A DNA stretch of 64,000 nt. It comes from Alteribacillus bidgolensis. Its GTDB lineage: Bacteria > Bacillota > Bacilli > Bacillales > Marinococcaceae. How positions within the stretch are numbered: the first letter of the stretch is position 1; each line of letters opens with the position of its first letter. Below are positions 25,219-33,728 of the stretch, in pieces. Below the pieces are notes generated by a model. The model was not told where the DNA came from, ran no database searches, and saw nothing but the letters and a program-made list of their open reading frames with translations. The DNA lies in the NCBI RefSeq assembly GCF_002886255.1, contig NZ_KZ614149.1:682001-746000 (forward strand). Reading direction: 5' to 3'. The position numbers were made by a program, and so were the translations under genes.

Positions 25219-26259
25219 ATGGCACACAAACTAGCGTTTATAGGATTTGGCGGTGTTGGACAGGGGCTTGCTAATATTATAAAGACGAAAGGTTCATGGC
25301 TTAAAGAACAATTCGGAACAGATTTTCAAGTGGTTTCAATAGCTGATTTATATAAAGGATCACTTCACCATCCAGAAGGATTAAATGTTGAAAAAGTGCT
25401 AAATACGTTACAAGAGCATGGCAGCTTGGAGCATTATCCGGAAGAAGCAGGCTTAATTCGCGGCTGGGACAGTATGACCACGATAGAAAAATCAAACGCA
25501 GATACTATGATAGAAATTACTTTTACCGATGTTCATACAGGTCAGCCTGCAATTGATCATTGCAAAAAAGCATTTGAGTCTGGTAAAAATGCTGTGTTGA
25601 CAAACAAAGGTCCGGTTGCCCTTGCTTACCAACATTTAAAACATCTTGCTGATGAAAATAACGTCCGTTTTTTATTTGAAGGTACAGTAATGAGCGGTAC
25701 ACCTGCTCTTAGGATGCCTTTGGTCTCCCTAGCCGGTAACGAAATTAATGAAATACGCGGTATTTTTAATGGCACAACTAATTATATGCTTACGAAAATG
25801 GAAGACGGAATGTCTTTTGAAAGTGCATTAGAAGAAGCTCAATCGAAAGGTTATGCCGAAGCAGATCCAACAAGTGACATTGAGGGTTATGATGTATTAT
25901 ACAAAGTCGTTATATTAGCAAACGTGGTGATGAATGAACCATTACGTAAAGAAGATGTGGCTTGCCGGGGAATATCCCATTTAACACCTGAAGATATGAA
26001 ACAAGCTGCTAAAGAAGGAAAGAAATGGAAGCTGTTAGGAAAAATAAAAAAGACAGATGGCCGAGTCGAAGCATCGGTAGAGCCTGAAAAAATAGAAGAG
26101 GATGACCCGCTGGCTGGAATTTCAGGATCGTTAAATGCTGTTACGTATGATTGTGATTTGTCGGGTCCGGTCACTTTAATTGGAGCAGGAGCGGGGATAT
26201 CTGAAACTGGTTTTGCACTTTTAATAGATTTAATAAATTTAGAGAGGAAGAATATGTAA
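25219..26259 (+). CDS. Homoserine dehydrogenase-like oxidoreductase
   Basis: A 346-aa protein without the ACT regulatory domain of full-length biosynthetic Bacillus Hom. It has the N-terminal NAD(P) motif FIGFGGVGQGLANII, then TNKGPVALAY, FEGTVMSGTPALRM, GIFNGTTNYMLTKME and the catalytic AEADPTSDIEGYDVLYKVVILAN. The normal reaction links aspartate semialdehyde and homoserine. In this operon it would connect diaminobutyrate or aspartate semialdehyde from ectoine with homoserine, perhaps feeding the adjacent PLP enzyme; this is inference. ATG 25219 follows GAGGAGGGG; an upstream in-frame ATG lies inside the M20 gene. Confidence 0.85.
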   Translation: MAHKLAFIGFGGVGQGLANIIKTKGSWLKEQFGTDFQVVSIADLYKGSLHHPEGLNVEKVLNTLQEHGSLEHYPEEAGLIRGWDSMTTIEKSNADTMIEITFTDVHTGQPAIDHCKKAFESGKNAVLTNKGPVALAYQHLKHLADENNVRFLFEGTVMSGTPALRMPLVSLAGNEINEIRGIFNGTTNYMLTKMEDGMSFESALEEAQSKGYAEADPTSDIEGYDVLYKVVILANVVMNEPLRKEDVACRGISHLTPEDMKQAAKEGKKWKLLGKIKKTDGRVEASVEPEKIEEDDPLAGISGSLNAVTYDCDLSGPVTLIGAGAGISETGFALLIDLINLERKNM

Positions 26260-26288
26260 AAAATAGGGACAGAAAGGTGGCGGGTAAT

Positions 26289-27728
26289 ATGGCAACAAAA
26301 CTAGCTGGTAAAAAAATGCTGATAGCTGGTGAGTGGGAAGAAAAGGAAGACAAAATAGAGGTATTTAACCCGGAAAATAACGAATTGATTGATTCTGTTC
26401 CTGCCGCGAAAGCAGATGATGTACGAAGGGCTATTACGCTTGCTAAAAAAGGTGCTGATGTTGCAGCTGATCTTTCTGTACGGCAACGCATGGATATTTT
26501 AAATAAAACGGCGTCTTATATTGAAGGCAATTTAGAAGATTTTGCTACTACGATTGCATTAGAAGGAAGTAAAACGATAAATGAAGCTAGAAGTGAAGCA
26601 GCCAGGGCTGCAGAAACGATCCGTCTTAGTGCAGAAGAAGCCAGACGGTTAAAAGGAGAATCTATAAATTTTGACCAAATGCCGGGTAATGAGGATAGAA
26701 TGGGTTACTATTTTCGCTTTCCGGTAGGAGTTATCGCAGCCATTACACCGTTTAATGATCCCTTAAACCTTGTAGCTCATAAACTAGGACCGGCAATTGC
26801 TGCTGGAAATGCCATCATTGTAAAACCTGCTACGGAAACACCTTTAAGCGCCCTGAAGTTAGCGGAAGCATTTATGAAATCAGGCCTTCCTAAAAAAATA
26901 TTAACTGTTATAACCGGCCGTGGCCGTGATATTGGAGACTCATTGATTGAAAGTAAAGATGTTCATATGATTAGTTTTACAGGTGGCTTAGAGACAGGAG
27001 AAAAAATCTCGAAAAAAGCCGGCTTAAAAAAATTATCAATGGAGCTTGGCTCTAATTCACCGGCGATTGTAAGAAGAGATGCAGACATAGAGCTTGCTGC
27101 AGAAGCAACAGTTTCAGGAGCTTTCGCAGCAGCTGGCCAGAATTGTCTCAGTGTCCAACGAATATATGTGGAAGAAGAAGCATATGACGCTTTTAAGGAA
27201 TTATTCCTCGAAAAAGTAAAAGACGTTAAAACCGGTAATAAATTATCTGAGTCAACAGATATGGGACCGCTTATTAATGAAAAAGAAGCAATGCGGATAG
27301 AAAATTGGGTTAACGAAGCAGTTGACCAAGGCGGAACACTTCTGAGCGGCGGGACTAGAGATGGAGCACACTACGAACCTACTGTTTTGGAAAAAGTTCC
27401 AGAAAAAGCTAAAGTGGTGAAAGAAGAAGTTTTTGGTCCAGTTGTTCTTTTATTTAAAGTTAAGGATTTAGATGAAGCAATCGATCGAGCGAATAATGTG
27501 AATTACGGGCTTCAAGCTGGTATATTCACTTCCAATATTAATGCGGCATTAAAGGCTTCAAAAAAACTCCATACTGGAGGCGTAATGATTAACGACAGCA
27601 GTGACTTCCGCATAGATGCAATGCCTTTTGGGGGTGTGAAAGGTTCCGGTCTGGGAAGAGAAGGCGTTGAATTTGCTGTTAGAGAAATGTCAGAGGAACG
27701 AATTGTATGCTTTAAAATAACTGAATAA
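26289..27728 (+). CDS. NAD(P)-dependent aldehyde dehydrogenase
   Basis: A 479-aa aldehyde dehydrogenase of usual length. Visible are the cofactor-site region ITPFNDPLNLVAHKLGPAIAAGNAIIVKP (in two conserved pieces), the glutamate motif SMELGSNSP near residue 255, and the catalytic cysteine in AAAGQNCLSVQRIYVEE near residue 284, then EEVFGPVV. By context it could oxidise aspartate semialdehyde to aspartate, the DoeC step of ectoine breakdown; the sequence alone allows other small semialdehydes. ATG 26289 follows AAAGGTGG. A hairpin separates it from the ectoine-hydrolase-like gene. Confidence 0.88.
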   Translation: MATKLAGKKMLIAGEWEEKEDKIEVFNPENNELIDSVPAAKADDVRRAITLAKKGADVAADLSVRQRMDILNKTASYIEGNLEDFATTIALEGSKTINEARSEAARAAETIRLSAEEARRLKGESINFDQMPGNEDRMGYYFRFPVGVIAAITPFNDPLNLVAHKLGPAIAAGNAIIVKPATETPLSALKLAEAFMKSGLPKKILTVITGRGRDIGDSLIESKDVHMISFTGGLETGEKISKKAGLKKLSMELGSNSPAIVRRDADIELAAEATVSGAFAAAGQNCLSVQRIYVEEEAYDAFKELFLEKVKDVKTGNKLSESTDMGPLINEKEAMRIENWVNEAVDQGGTLLSGGTRDGAHYEPTVLEKVPEKAKVVKEEVFGPVVLLFKVKDLDEAIDRANNVNYGLQAGIFTSNINAALKASKKLHTGGVMINDSSDFRIDAMPFGGVKGSGLGREGVEFAVREMSEERIVCFKITE

Positions 27729-27738
27729 ATTCATTGGG

Positions 27739-27768
27739 GTGCTATTCAATAAAGAATAGCACATCCTT
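27739..27768 (+). other. Intercistronic hairpin
   Basis: A 9-bp perfect stem GTGCTATTC/GAATAGCAC with a 6-base loop and a weak T-rich tail, between the aldehyde dehydrogenase and DoeA-like genes. It may act as a partial terminator or mRNA-stability element. Confidence 0.5.
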
Positions 27769-27797
27769 TTCTATAGAGACAGAAAGGACAGAAAGGG

Positions 27798-29024
27798 GTG
27801 GCAGACTTGTTTTCTAAAGAAGAATATCTAACAAGAATGAATCATACAAAGCAAAAAATGATGGAATATGGAGTGGAAGTTCTCCTTATCTCTAATCCTT
27901 CAAATATGTTTTATTTAACAGGCTACAATGCTTGGTCTTTTTATGTGCATCAAATCTTAGTCGTTATGATTGATGAGGAGCAGCCCATTTGGATAGGAAG
28001 GGAGATGGATGCTCATAGTGCAAAAATCACAACTTGGTTAGACGAGAATCATATCATTCCTTATCCAGATGAATTTGTACAATCAACGATTAGGCATCCG
28101 ATGGATTTTGTTGCCAATATATTGAATGAAATAGGCCAAGGAAATCGTAAAATCGGCCTGGAAATGGACGCTTTTTATTTTACGGGCATGTGTTATGAGC
28201 GAATCACTCAAGGACTTCCGAATGCCGAATTTAGGAATTTCAGCACTTTGGTTAACTGGGTGCGTTTAATAAAATCTGATAATGAAATTGAATGCATGAA
28301 AAAAGCAGCAAAAATTTTAGAAAATGCGCTGCATGCTGCATATTATACTGCTGATGTCGGGATGCGGGAAAATGATGTAGCAGCAGCTATTTATCAAGCT
28401 CAAATTAGCGGTACTGCAGAATTTGGCGGAGACTACACATCGATCGTACCGATGATTCCCACCAGTGAAAACACGGCAAGCCCCCATTTAACTTGGACAG
28501 ATCGCAGGTACAAACATGGTGATTATTTAACGATCGAAATTGCTGGCTGCTATCGCCGTTATCACACTCCAATGGCAAGAACAATGGCTATAGGAGAGGC
28601 ACCAGACAAAGTAAAAGATCTGGCAGAGGTGGTTGTAGAGGGTATCGAAACGACTATGGATGCTATAAAACCAGGGATGACTGCAGAAGAAGTTGAAAGC
28701 ATCTGGAGCAAAACAATAGCAAAACGAGGTTATTTTAAGGAGTCTAGACTTGGCTATTCGATTGGTTTAAGTTTTCCACCTGATTGGGGTGAGCACACAG
28801 TAAGCTTTCGAAAAGGTGACCGAACGATATTACAGCCGAACATGACCTTTCATTTAATGCCTGGAATATGGCTTGATAATTATGGAGTAGAAATTACGGA
28901 GTCTATAAGGATCACGGACAATGGCTGTGAAACGTTTGCAAACGTTCCAAGAGAACTTTATATCAAAAAGCCATCCAATATATCAGCCATGACTAGAGCT
29001 CATAAAGAACACACAGGTTCCTAA
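27798..29024 (+). CDS. doeA: M24 family peptidase-like hydrolase, probable ectoine hydrolase
   Basis: A 408-aa creatinase/Xaa-Pro-peptidase fold protein. Several stretches match the DoeA/EutD ectoine hydrolase pattern as I remember it: NMFYLTGYNAWSFYVHQ, PIWIGREMDA, STIRHPMDF, GGDYTSIVPMIPT, PHLTWTDRRY, LGYSIGLSFPPDWGEHT and NMTFHLMPGIW. DoeA opens the ectoine ring to N-acetyl-2,4-diaminobutyrate. The peptidase metal-ligand set is altered, as is usual in this subgroup. GTG 27798 is listed; TTG 27807 with AAAGGGG at good spacing is an equally likely start. Last gene of the operon before a terminator. Confidence 0.7.
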   Translation: MADLFSKEEYLTRMNHTKQKMMEYGVEVLLISNPSNMFYLTGYNAWSFYVHQILVVMIDEEQPIWIGREMDAHSAKITTWLDENHIIPYPDEFVQSTIRHPMDFVANILNEIGQGNRKIGLEMDAFYFTGMCYERITQGLPNAEFRNFSTLVNWVRLIKSDNEIECMKKAAKILENALHAAYYTADVGMRENDVAAAIYQAQISGTAEFGGDYTSIVPMIPTSENTASPHLTWTDRRYKHGDYLTIEIAGCYRRYHTPMARTMAIGEAPDKVKDLAEVVVEGIETTMDAIKPGMTAEEVESIWSKTIAKRGYFKESRLGYSIGLSFPPDWGEHTVSFRKGDRTILQPNMTFHLMPGIWLDNYGVEITESIRITDNGCETFANVPRELYIKKPSNISAMTRAHKEHTGS

Positions 29025-29040
29025 CAAGCATTTCCGTTCT

Positions 29041-29072
29041 CTGTAGTGGAAGATATCCGCTGCAGATTTTTT
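29041..29072 (+). terminator. Intrinsic terminator of the catabolic operon
   Basis: A 9-bp stem (29041-29049 with 29057-29065, two G-T pairs) followed by ATTTTTTC, 16 bases after the DoeA-like stop codon. Confidence 0.7.
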
Positions 29073-29261
29073 CACGATTAAAATTTCATACAGAAACTAA
29101 CCCAGATGAGTAGCTGCCAAAAGCGAGGACGTGCTGGTATGAATAAATAGTATAAGCTTTATCTAATAAGCAAAATACTGTTCAGTCGGCACTTTACATG
29201 TTAGCATATAATAGTGAAAATAAGATAAGGTGAGGTTTGCAGGAAGGCGGAGAGAATATAT

Positions 29262-30629
29262 ATGAAACAAACCTACCTTGGGATTACCTCTTTTTTGGCA
29301 GTTGTCATCTATTTAGTGAGTGTATTTTTCCCTTCACAAATACTTACTTCTATATACAGTTCTATTGCTTTTTTATTATTACTGTCAGCATTAAAAAAAA
29401 TGAATGGAGCCAATCGGTTTGTAGTATTACTTCTTTTGATCAGTGGAAGTATACTTTTTTTATTTTATAACGTTTCTTTTTTGGAGGCACTATTTAGTTT
29501 TGGAGAAAATCTGAACCTATTAGGATTATTTTTACTCATCCCTTTATTTGGGGTATTAATGTCGGAAGCTGGTTATTTACAAGCTTTACAAACAGCTTTA
29601 CGCAAAAGAGAAAAAAGCAGACAAGCTCATCCTTATCGCCTTGGCTACATATTGACAGCCTTTATGGGATCATTACTTAATTTGGGTTCTATGCCGCTTG
29701 TATATAAAATAGGTTCCGAAAGTTTTTCTTCCTTTGAAAATAAGAAGTTTGGATTAACACTCTTAAGAGGATTTGGCTTTTGTATGCTGTGGTCGCCTTA
29801 TTTTGTCAATGTGGGGCTTGTTCTCATTCTATATGAGCTGACGTGGCAAGAAGTAGGGGGATATGGATTTCTCATAGCTGTCGTCTATACAATTCTCGTT
29901 GCGGTTTTTTATCCATTTATAACATTTTCTAAAGAAGAATATATACAAAATGATTCGAAATCAAGAAATAATTTTTATCACGGTACGTCTCCCTTAAAAG
30001 GTTTATCTTTTTACATTATAATATTATTATTTTTATCTATTGCTATAGAAATAGTATTGCCAGTAAACATGTTAACGGTCGTCTCGATTCTTGCTCTTGG
30101 ATATCCGCTCGTATGGTCCGTTTCGATAGGGACGGCACAGGGATATTTACAAGCTGCTTTTCATCACATTTCTCATTCTTTTGAACGTTTAAACAATGAG
30201 ATTGGTATATTTATAACAGCTGGTTTTTTTGGAGAAGCGCTGGCTAGAAGTAATGCCGGAAACTTACTTGCTGACGCAATTTTATGGATTTCCAAAGGTA
30301 TTATCCCTTTGTTAATTCTTATTCTTATAGTAAGTGTAATGTTTCTAGCTTTTATCGGTGTTCATCCTGTCATTATTGTCTCAGGGCTTGGCAGCTCTTT
30401 AACTCCAGAACAATTTGGGGTTCCTCCTGCTTTTATGGGAATATTGCTTTTGTGCGCTTGGACTTTATCAACCCAAATATCGCCATTTTCCGGCTCTATC
30501 CTCATGGGAGCGCACTTAATGAAGGAACGTCCATGGAATATTGTGAAAAAAAATGCAGGATTTGCCTTCACAGCTCTTATCGTATTTACATTACTTTTAA
30601 CTGTTTTTGAGTGGATTCAAGCAAGATAG
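29262..30629 (+). CDS. Polytopic membrane protein, probable ion-coupled transporter
   Basis: A 455-aa protein with about 11-12 hydrophobic segments and a polar loop near residues 225-245. I cannot place it in a named family. The two-fold layout with re-entrant-looking small-residue stretches (GSLLNLGSMPLVYKIGS near 145; SPFSGSILMGAH near 408) resembles ion-transporter-superfamily carriers such as the GntP or DctM types. AGGCGGAGAG precedes the ATG. It lies downstream of the DoeA-like operon behind a terminator and a separate intergenic region, so it could import the operon's substrate, but that is only a positional guess. Confidence 0.6.
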   Translation: MKQTYLGITSFLAVVIYLVSVFFPSQILTSIYSSIAFLLLLSALKKMNGANRFVVLLLLISGSILFLFYNVSFLEALFSFGENLNLLGLFLLIPLFGVLMSEAGYLQALQTALRKREKSRQAHPYRLGYILTAFMGSLLNLGSMPLVYKIGSESFSSFENKKFGLTLLRGFGFCMLWSPYFVNVGLVLILYELTWQEVGGYGFLIAVVYTILVAVFYPFITFSKEEYIQNDSKSRNNFYHGTSPLKGLSFYIIILLFLSIAIEIVLPVNMLTVVSILALGYPLVWSVSIGTAQGYLQAAFHHISHSFERLNNEIGIFITAGFFGEALARSNAGNLLADAILWISKGIIPLLILILIVSVMFLAFIGVHPVIIVSGLGSSLTPEQFGVPPAFMGILLLCAWTLSTQISPFSGSILMGAHLMKERPWNIVKKNAGFAFTALIVFTLLLTVFEWIQAR

Positions 30630-30654
30630 CTTCGTTAACAAGAAAGGAAGTATG

Positions 30655-31587
30655 ATGAATCAACAAAATAAAATATGGATCAATTACTTGTTTGTCATTG
30701 GTGTAATGGTTTTATGGGGATTAAATGTAGTTGCTTTAAAAGTATTAGTTGCATACATGCCTCCTGCAAGCATGCAGACCTTACGTATTATGGTTGCTGG
30801 AGCTATTATAGTGATTATAATGTTATGCTGTAATGAATGGCGAAAGATTTCTAGAAAAGAACTAAAGCATATTGCGGCAGCCTCAGTATTTGGTGTAATT
30901 GGCCACCATTTTTTCTTAGCTTTGGGTCTTATGAGTACTTCTGCGGTTAATACGTCTTTAATTCTAGCGCTTGTTCCATTAACTACCTCCCTTTTAGCAA
31001 TGATAATACTAGGAGACCCGGTGACAAAAACTCGATTTTTAGGAGTAGTGTTAGGTTTTATTGGTGTCGGACTGTTAACCATTGCAGGATCTGGCAGTCA
31101 AGTCAGCGGTCTGTCATCTGGTGATGTACTGATATTCTTAAGTATGTTTTCACAAGCAGTCAGCTTTATCTATATAAAAAAAGCGACCACTACGCTGCAC
31201 CCGCGAGCTATGACAGGTTTTATGTTTTTAATTGGGTCGGCAGGCCTTCTGCTTATCAGTTTGTTTATGGAACCGGGCGGGATAGCACAAGTATTTAAGG
31301 CTCCTTTATTTGTCTGGCTGATTTTTTTTGGCTCTGCTGTACTGGCTACTGCTTTAGGGCACCAGCTATTTAACAGCTCCATTCAGAAGATAGGAGCTGG
31401 TGAAACAGCAGTATTTAATAACCTTGTTCCATTCTTCGGATTAATAAGTTCAGCTGTCCTTTTAAAAGAAACGGTGTATCCTGCTCAACTGACAGGCTTC
31501 ATTTTTATAGTAGGAGGCGTTTTATTAGGTACGGGGTACGTGGAGCAAAAGTGGATCAATTATCGACGCAAAGCACATCAGCATTAA
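30655..31587 (+). CDS. EamA/DMT family transporter
   Basis: A 310-aa membrane protein with ten predicted transmembrane segments in two EamA repeats (first repeat WGLNVVALKVLVAYMPPASMQTLRI; second from FIYIKKATTTLHPRAMTGFMF, each read in pieces). Members of the drug/metabolite transporter family export amino acids or small metabolites; the substrate is not predictable. ATG 30655 has AAAGG seven bases upstream; the ATG at 30652 is too close. The 26-base gap from the preceding membrane protein suggests co-transcription. Its stop overlaps the convergent yidD stop. Confidence 0.85.
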   Translation: MNQQNKIWINYLFVIGVMVLWGLNVVALKVLVAYMPPASMQTLRIMVAGAIIVIIMLCCNEWRKISRKELKHIAAASVFGVIGHHFFLALGLMSTSAVNTSLILALVPLTTSLLAMIILGDPVTKTRFLGVVLGFIGVGLLTIAGSGSQVSGLSSGDVLIFLSMFSQAVSFIYIKKATTTLHPRAMTGFMFLIGSAGLLLISLFMEPGGIAQVFKAPLFVWLIFFGSAVLATALGHQLFNSSIQKIGAGETAVFNNLVPFFGLISSAVLLKETVYPAQLTGFIFIVGGVLLGTGYVEQKWINYRRKAHQH

Positions 31588-31811
31588 GATTGGCGTTTTT
31601 TCTTCGGTACCGGGTCAAAGCCACCAGGGTGAAAAGGGTGACATTTACAAACTCTAACGATGGTTAAACATCCGCCTTTAACAGCACCGAATCGTTCAAT
31701 TGCCTCTTTACCATATTGTGAACAAGTAGGATAAAAACGACATGTCGGGGGAGTGAAAGGAGAAATAAATTTCCGGTAGAAAGATATAAAGGTAAGGAGA
31801 ATGATCTTCAA
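31584..31811 (-). CDS. yidD: Membrane protein insertion efficiency factor YidD
   Basis: A 75-aa peripheral membrane protein that assists YidC/SpoIIIJ-type insertion. It shows the full family signature: an amphipathic N-terminal helix FISFYRKFISPFTPPTCRF, the cysteine motif YPTCSQYGKEAIERFG, and the ending RVCKCHPFHPGGFDPVP. TTG start with AAAAGGGG upstream. It overlaps the 3' end of the convergent EamA gene by 4 bases and has no operon partner. Confidence 0.93.
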   Translation of the reverse strand: MKIILLTFISFYRKFISPFTPPTCRFYPTCSQYGKEAIERFGAVKGGCLTIVRVCKCHPFHPGGFDPVPKKKRQS

Positions 31812-31887
31812 GAGTTAACACCCCTTTTAAGTTATACTATTCAAAATATAGAATATTCATATTTAGCTGTAGACACCAAAAGAAAAC

Positions 31888-31924
31888 GGACTGTTTCTTC
31901 CAAACAATAAGGAAGAAACAGTCC
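31888..31924 (-). terminator. Intrinsic terminator of dapA
   Basis: A 14-bp perfect stem (31888-31901 with 31911-31924) with a T-rich tail on the minus strand, just after the dapA stop codon. Confidence 0.8.
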
Positions 31925-31932
31925 ATTTTAAA

Positions 31933-32820
31933 TTAACTAACGTAAAATGTTGTTTTTGGCCGCAGAGTAGAGCGGAGCATATTCATTTCTTCCTCATTCA
32001 ACCGAACCATTGGGAGTCTTACATCCCCTGATATTATCCCCTGAATTTCTAAAGCAGCTTTTACAGGGGAAGGGCTTGGAGCTGTAAACATTGATTTCAT
32101 GGTAGGAAGCAGCTCTCTATGGCGTTTGGAAGCATATTGGGGATGACCATTTAAAAAGCTTTGCACCATATCCTGCATTTCATTACCGATAATATGGGAA
32201 GAAATAGAGACTACCCCAGCTCCTCCAATAGACATTACAGGAAGTGTTAAACTATCGTCTCCGCTGTATAAAAGGAAATCTTCAGGTGTGTGTTCGATGA
32301 TATATGCCATCGCATCTAAATCACCGCTAGCCTCTTTAACGGCCATAATATTTTCTGTTTCAGCCAAACGAATAATTGTTTCAGGTGTGAGGCCAGCAGC
32401 ACTTCTTCCGGGAATATTGTAGAGCATAACCGGAAGCTGAGTAGACTCGGCCACTTTTTTGAAATGCAGATACATACCTTCTTGAGATGGTTTGCTATAA
32501 TAAGGAGTAACTAGCATGACTGCATCTACGCCGGTTTTTTCCGCTTTTTTTGTTAATTCTATCGAAGCTTTTGTATTATTACATCCCGTACCTGCAATAA
32601 CTGGAACGCGTCCGTTTACTACTTTTACGACATGCTCAAAAAGCGTAAGTTTTTCTTCTTTTGACAAAGTAGGAGATTCACCTGTCGTTCCTGCTATAAC
32701 TAAGCTGTCTGATCCGTTAGAAATAAGATGGTTTACTAACTTTGTCACTGCACTGTAATCTACTTCTTCGAGATTATCAAATGGTGTTACCATTGCTGTA
32801 CTAATTCTTCCAAAATTCAT
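31933..32820 (-). CDS. dapA: 4-hydroxy-tetrahydrodipicolinate synthase
   Basis: A 295-aa aldolase that condenses pyruvate with aspartate semialdehyde, the first committed step of diaminopimelate and lysine synthesis. Signatures are AGTTGESPTLSKEEK near residue 44, the tyrosine of LYNIPGRSAAG, and the Schiff-base lysine in IMAVKEASGDL near 163. ATG 32820 follows GAGGGTGA at normal spacing; a TTG six bases upstream is less likely. It is preceded by a lysine riboswitch and followed by a strong terminator, so it is a single-gene, lysine-controlled unit. In B. subtilis it normally sits in the asd-dapG-dapA cluster. Confidence 0.95.
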   Translation of the reverse strand: MNFGRISTAMVTPFDNLEEVDYSAVTKLVNHLISNGSDSLVIAGTTGESPTLSKEEKLTLFEHVVKVVNGRVPVIAGTGCNNTKASIELTKKAEKTGVDAVMLVTPYYSKPSQEGMYLHFKKVAESTQLPVMLYNIPGRSAAGLTPETIIRLAETENIMAVKEASGDLDAMAYIIEHTPEDFLLYSGDDSLTLPVMSIGGAGVVSISSHIIGNEMQDMVQSFLNGHPQYASKRHRELLPTMKSMFTAPSPSPVKAALEIQGIISGDVRLPMVRLNEEEMNMLRSTLRPKTTFYVS

Positions 32821-32910
32821 TTTCAATCACCCTCTGTTAGAGATTAAAGTCTCGTTAATAACAATTTACAGAGGAGGGCCGGTTCTCACCGGAAAATTCA
32901 AAGTTACGCA

Positions 32911-33158
32911 AAAAAACAACAATGAGAGCCTCATTGTTGCATGAACGTTCCAGCTATAAACAGAACCGTTTATGCGTGAGATAGCCCTCCATATAGCATC
33001 AGCATGCTATATGACAGTTTCGTACTTATTAAATACGAAACCAGCATCCAACTCATGAGAAGTTGTCTGCTTCGGCAAATCCCCCTTTCAGCAAAAATCA
33101 CTGGACCTCATGTTCCTCCTAATGCTTACTCATGGTCTTTGCGCCTCTAACCTCACTT
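32911..33158 (-). promoter_or_regulatory. Lysine riboswitch (L box) with terminator, controlling dapA
   Basis: Read on the minus strand, the leader shows the conserved L-box blocks in order: AGAGGCGC near 33148, CATGAGTA near 33132, a GAAAGGGGGATTTGCCGAAGC block near 33088-33070, and GGAGGGCTATCTC near 32990-32978. A hairpin then follows with a 10-bp stem (32917-32926 with 32930-32939) and six T residues, the expression-platform terminator. Established mechanism: lysine binding favours the terminator and shuts off the downstream gene. Confidence 0.9.
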
Positions 33159-33159
33159 C

Positions 33160-33728
33160 TTATAAAGAAGTAGGAAATTAATTTATAATATTTTCGTTAC
33201 TGAAAACTTTACCAGACCATGAATAGAATTGCAATTGATTTAAAAAAAATTACTAAAAAAATTTTATATCAATCAAACTGTTGTTCACAGAGGGAAAAAG
33301 TAAGATCAGTACTTTTTGTTGACGTTCTTCTACATCATAGAAAATTAGTAAGAGTACTTCTGCTATATCTTGACCGACAAAATTCCTGCTAAAAAATTCG
33401 CAGCGGAGAAGCCCACTTCCTCTGAAAACCGGGGTGGTGTCCATTTCTGTAGTAATTTAGGCGTTTTACAATGTCTAGAGGGACTGTAGCAAAAGGTTAG
33501 ATGGTTATTTGGCAACTGGAATATGTGAGACTCCTGTTAAAAATAGGACATTATGATTACCTCGAAGGTTTGCATACAAGAAGACTGAACCGTCGTCCGC
33601 GGCAAAGGACACTACGAGTACGAGCAAAGAGAGTTGGAGTAGATGCCGCCCTTGTGCCCTGAGGGTGAAAGTGAGTATATTCCAGCTGCGCTTGCCGAAA
33701 ATTGACTTATGGGTTAACTCCCCTATTG
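33160..33728. other. Gene-free stretch with a GC-rich, repeat-like patch
   Basis: No convincing gene. Bases 33160-33280 are AT-rich and must carry the dapA promoter on the minus strand. From about 33480 to 33700 the composition shifts to GC-rich, with phrases such as GAGACTCCTGTT and GTCCGCGGCAAAGGACAC that resemble, in degraded form, multi-copy intergenic elements seen in Bacillaceae genomes. A 63-codon minus-strand open frame (33253-33444) has no ribosome site or recognisable product. Confidence 0.35.

Noticed and set aside
29101..29261. Sigma-A promoter for the unknown transporter
   Set aside because: A TATAAT is present near 29207, but no acceptable -35 lies at 16-18 bases, so I did not list it as a feature.
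32911..33158. T-box leader upstream of dapA
   Set aside because: The conserved blocks are those of the lysine riboswitch; no specifier loop or T-box 14-base motif is present.
33253..33444. 63-codon minus-strand open frame in the dapA upstream gap
   Set aside because: No ribosome site, no recognisable motif and unusual codon use; the region looks like a degraded repeat.
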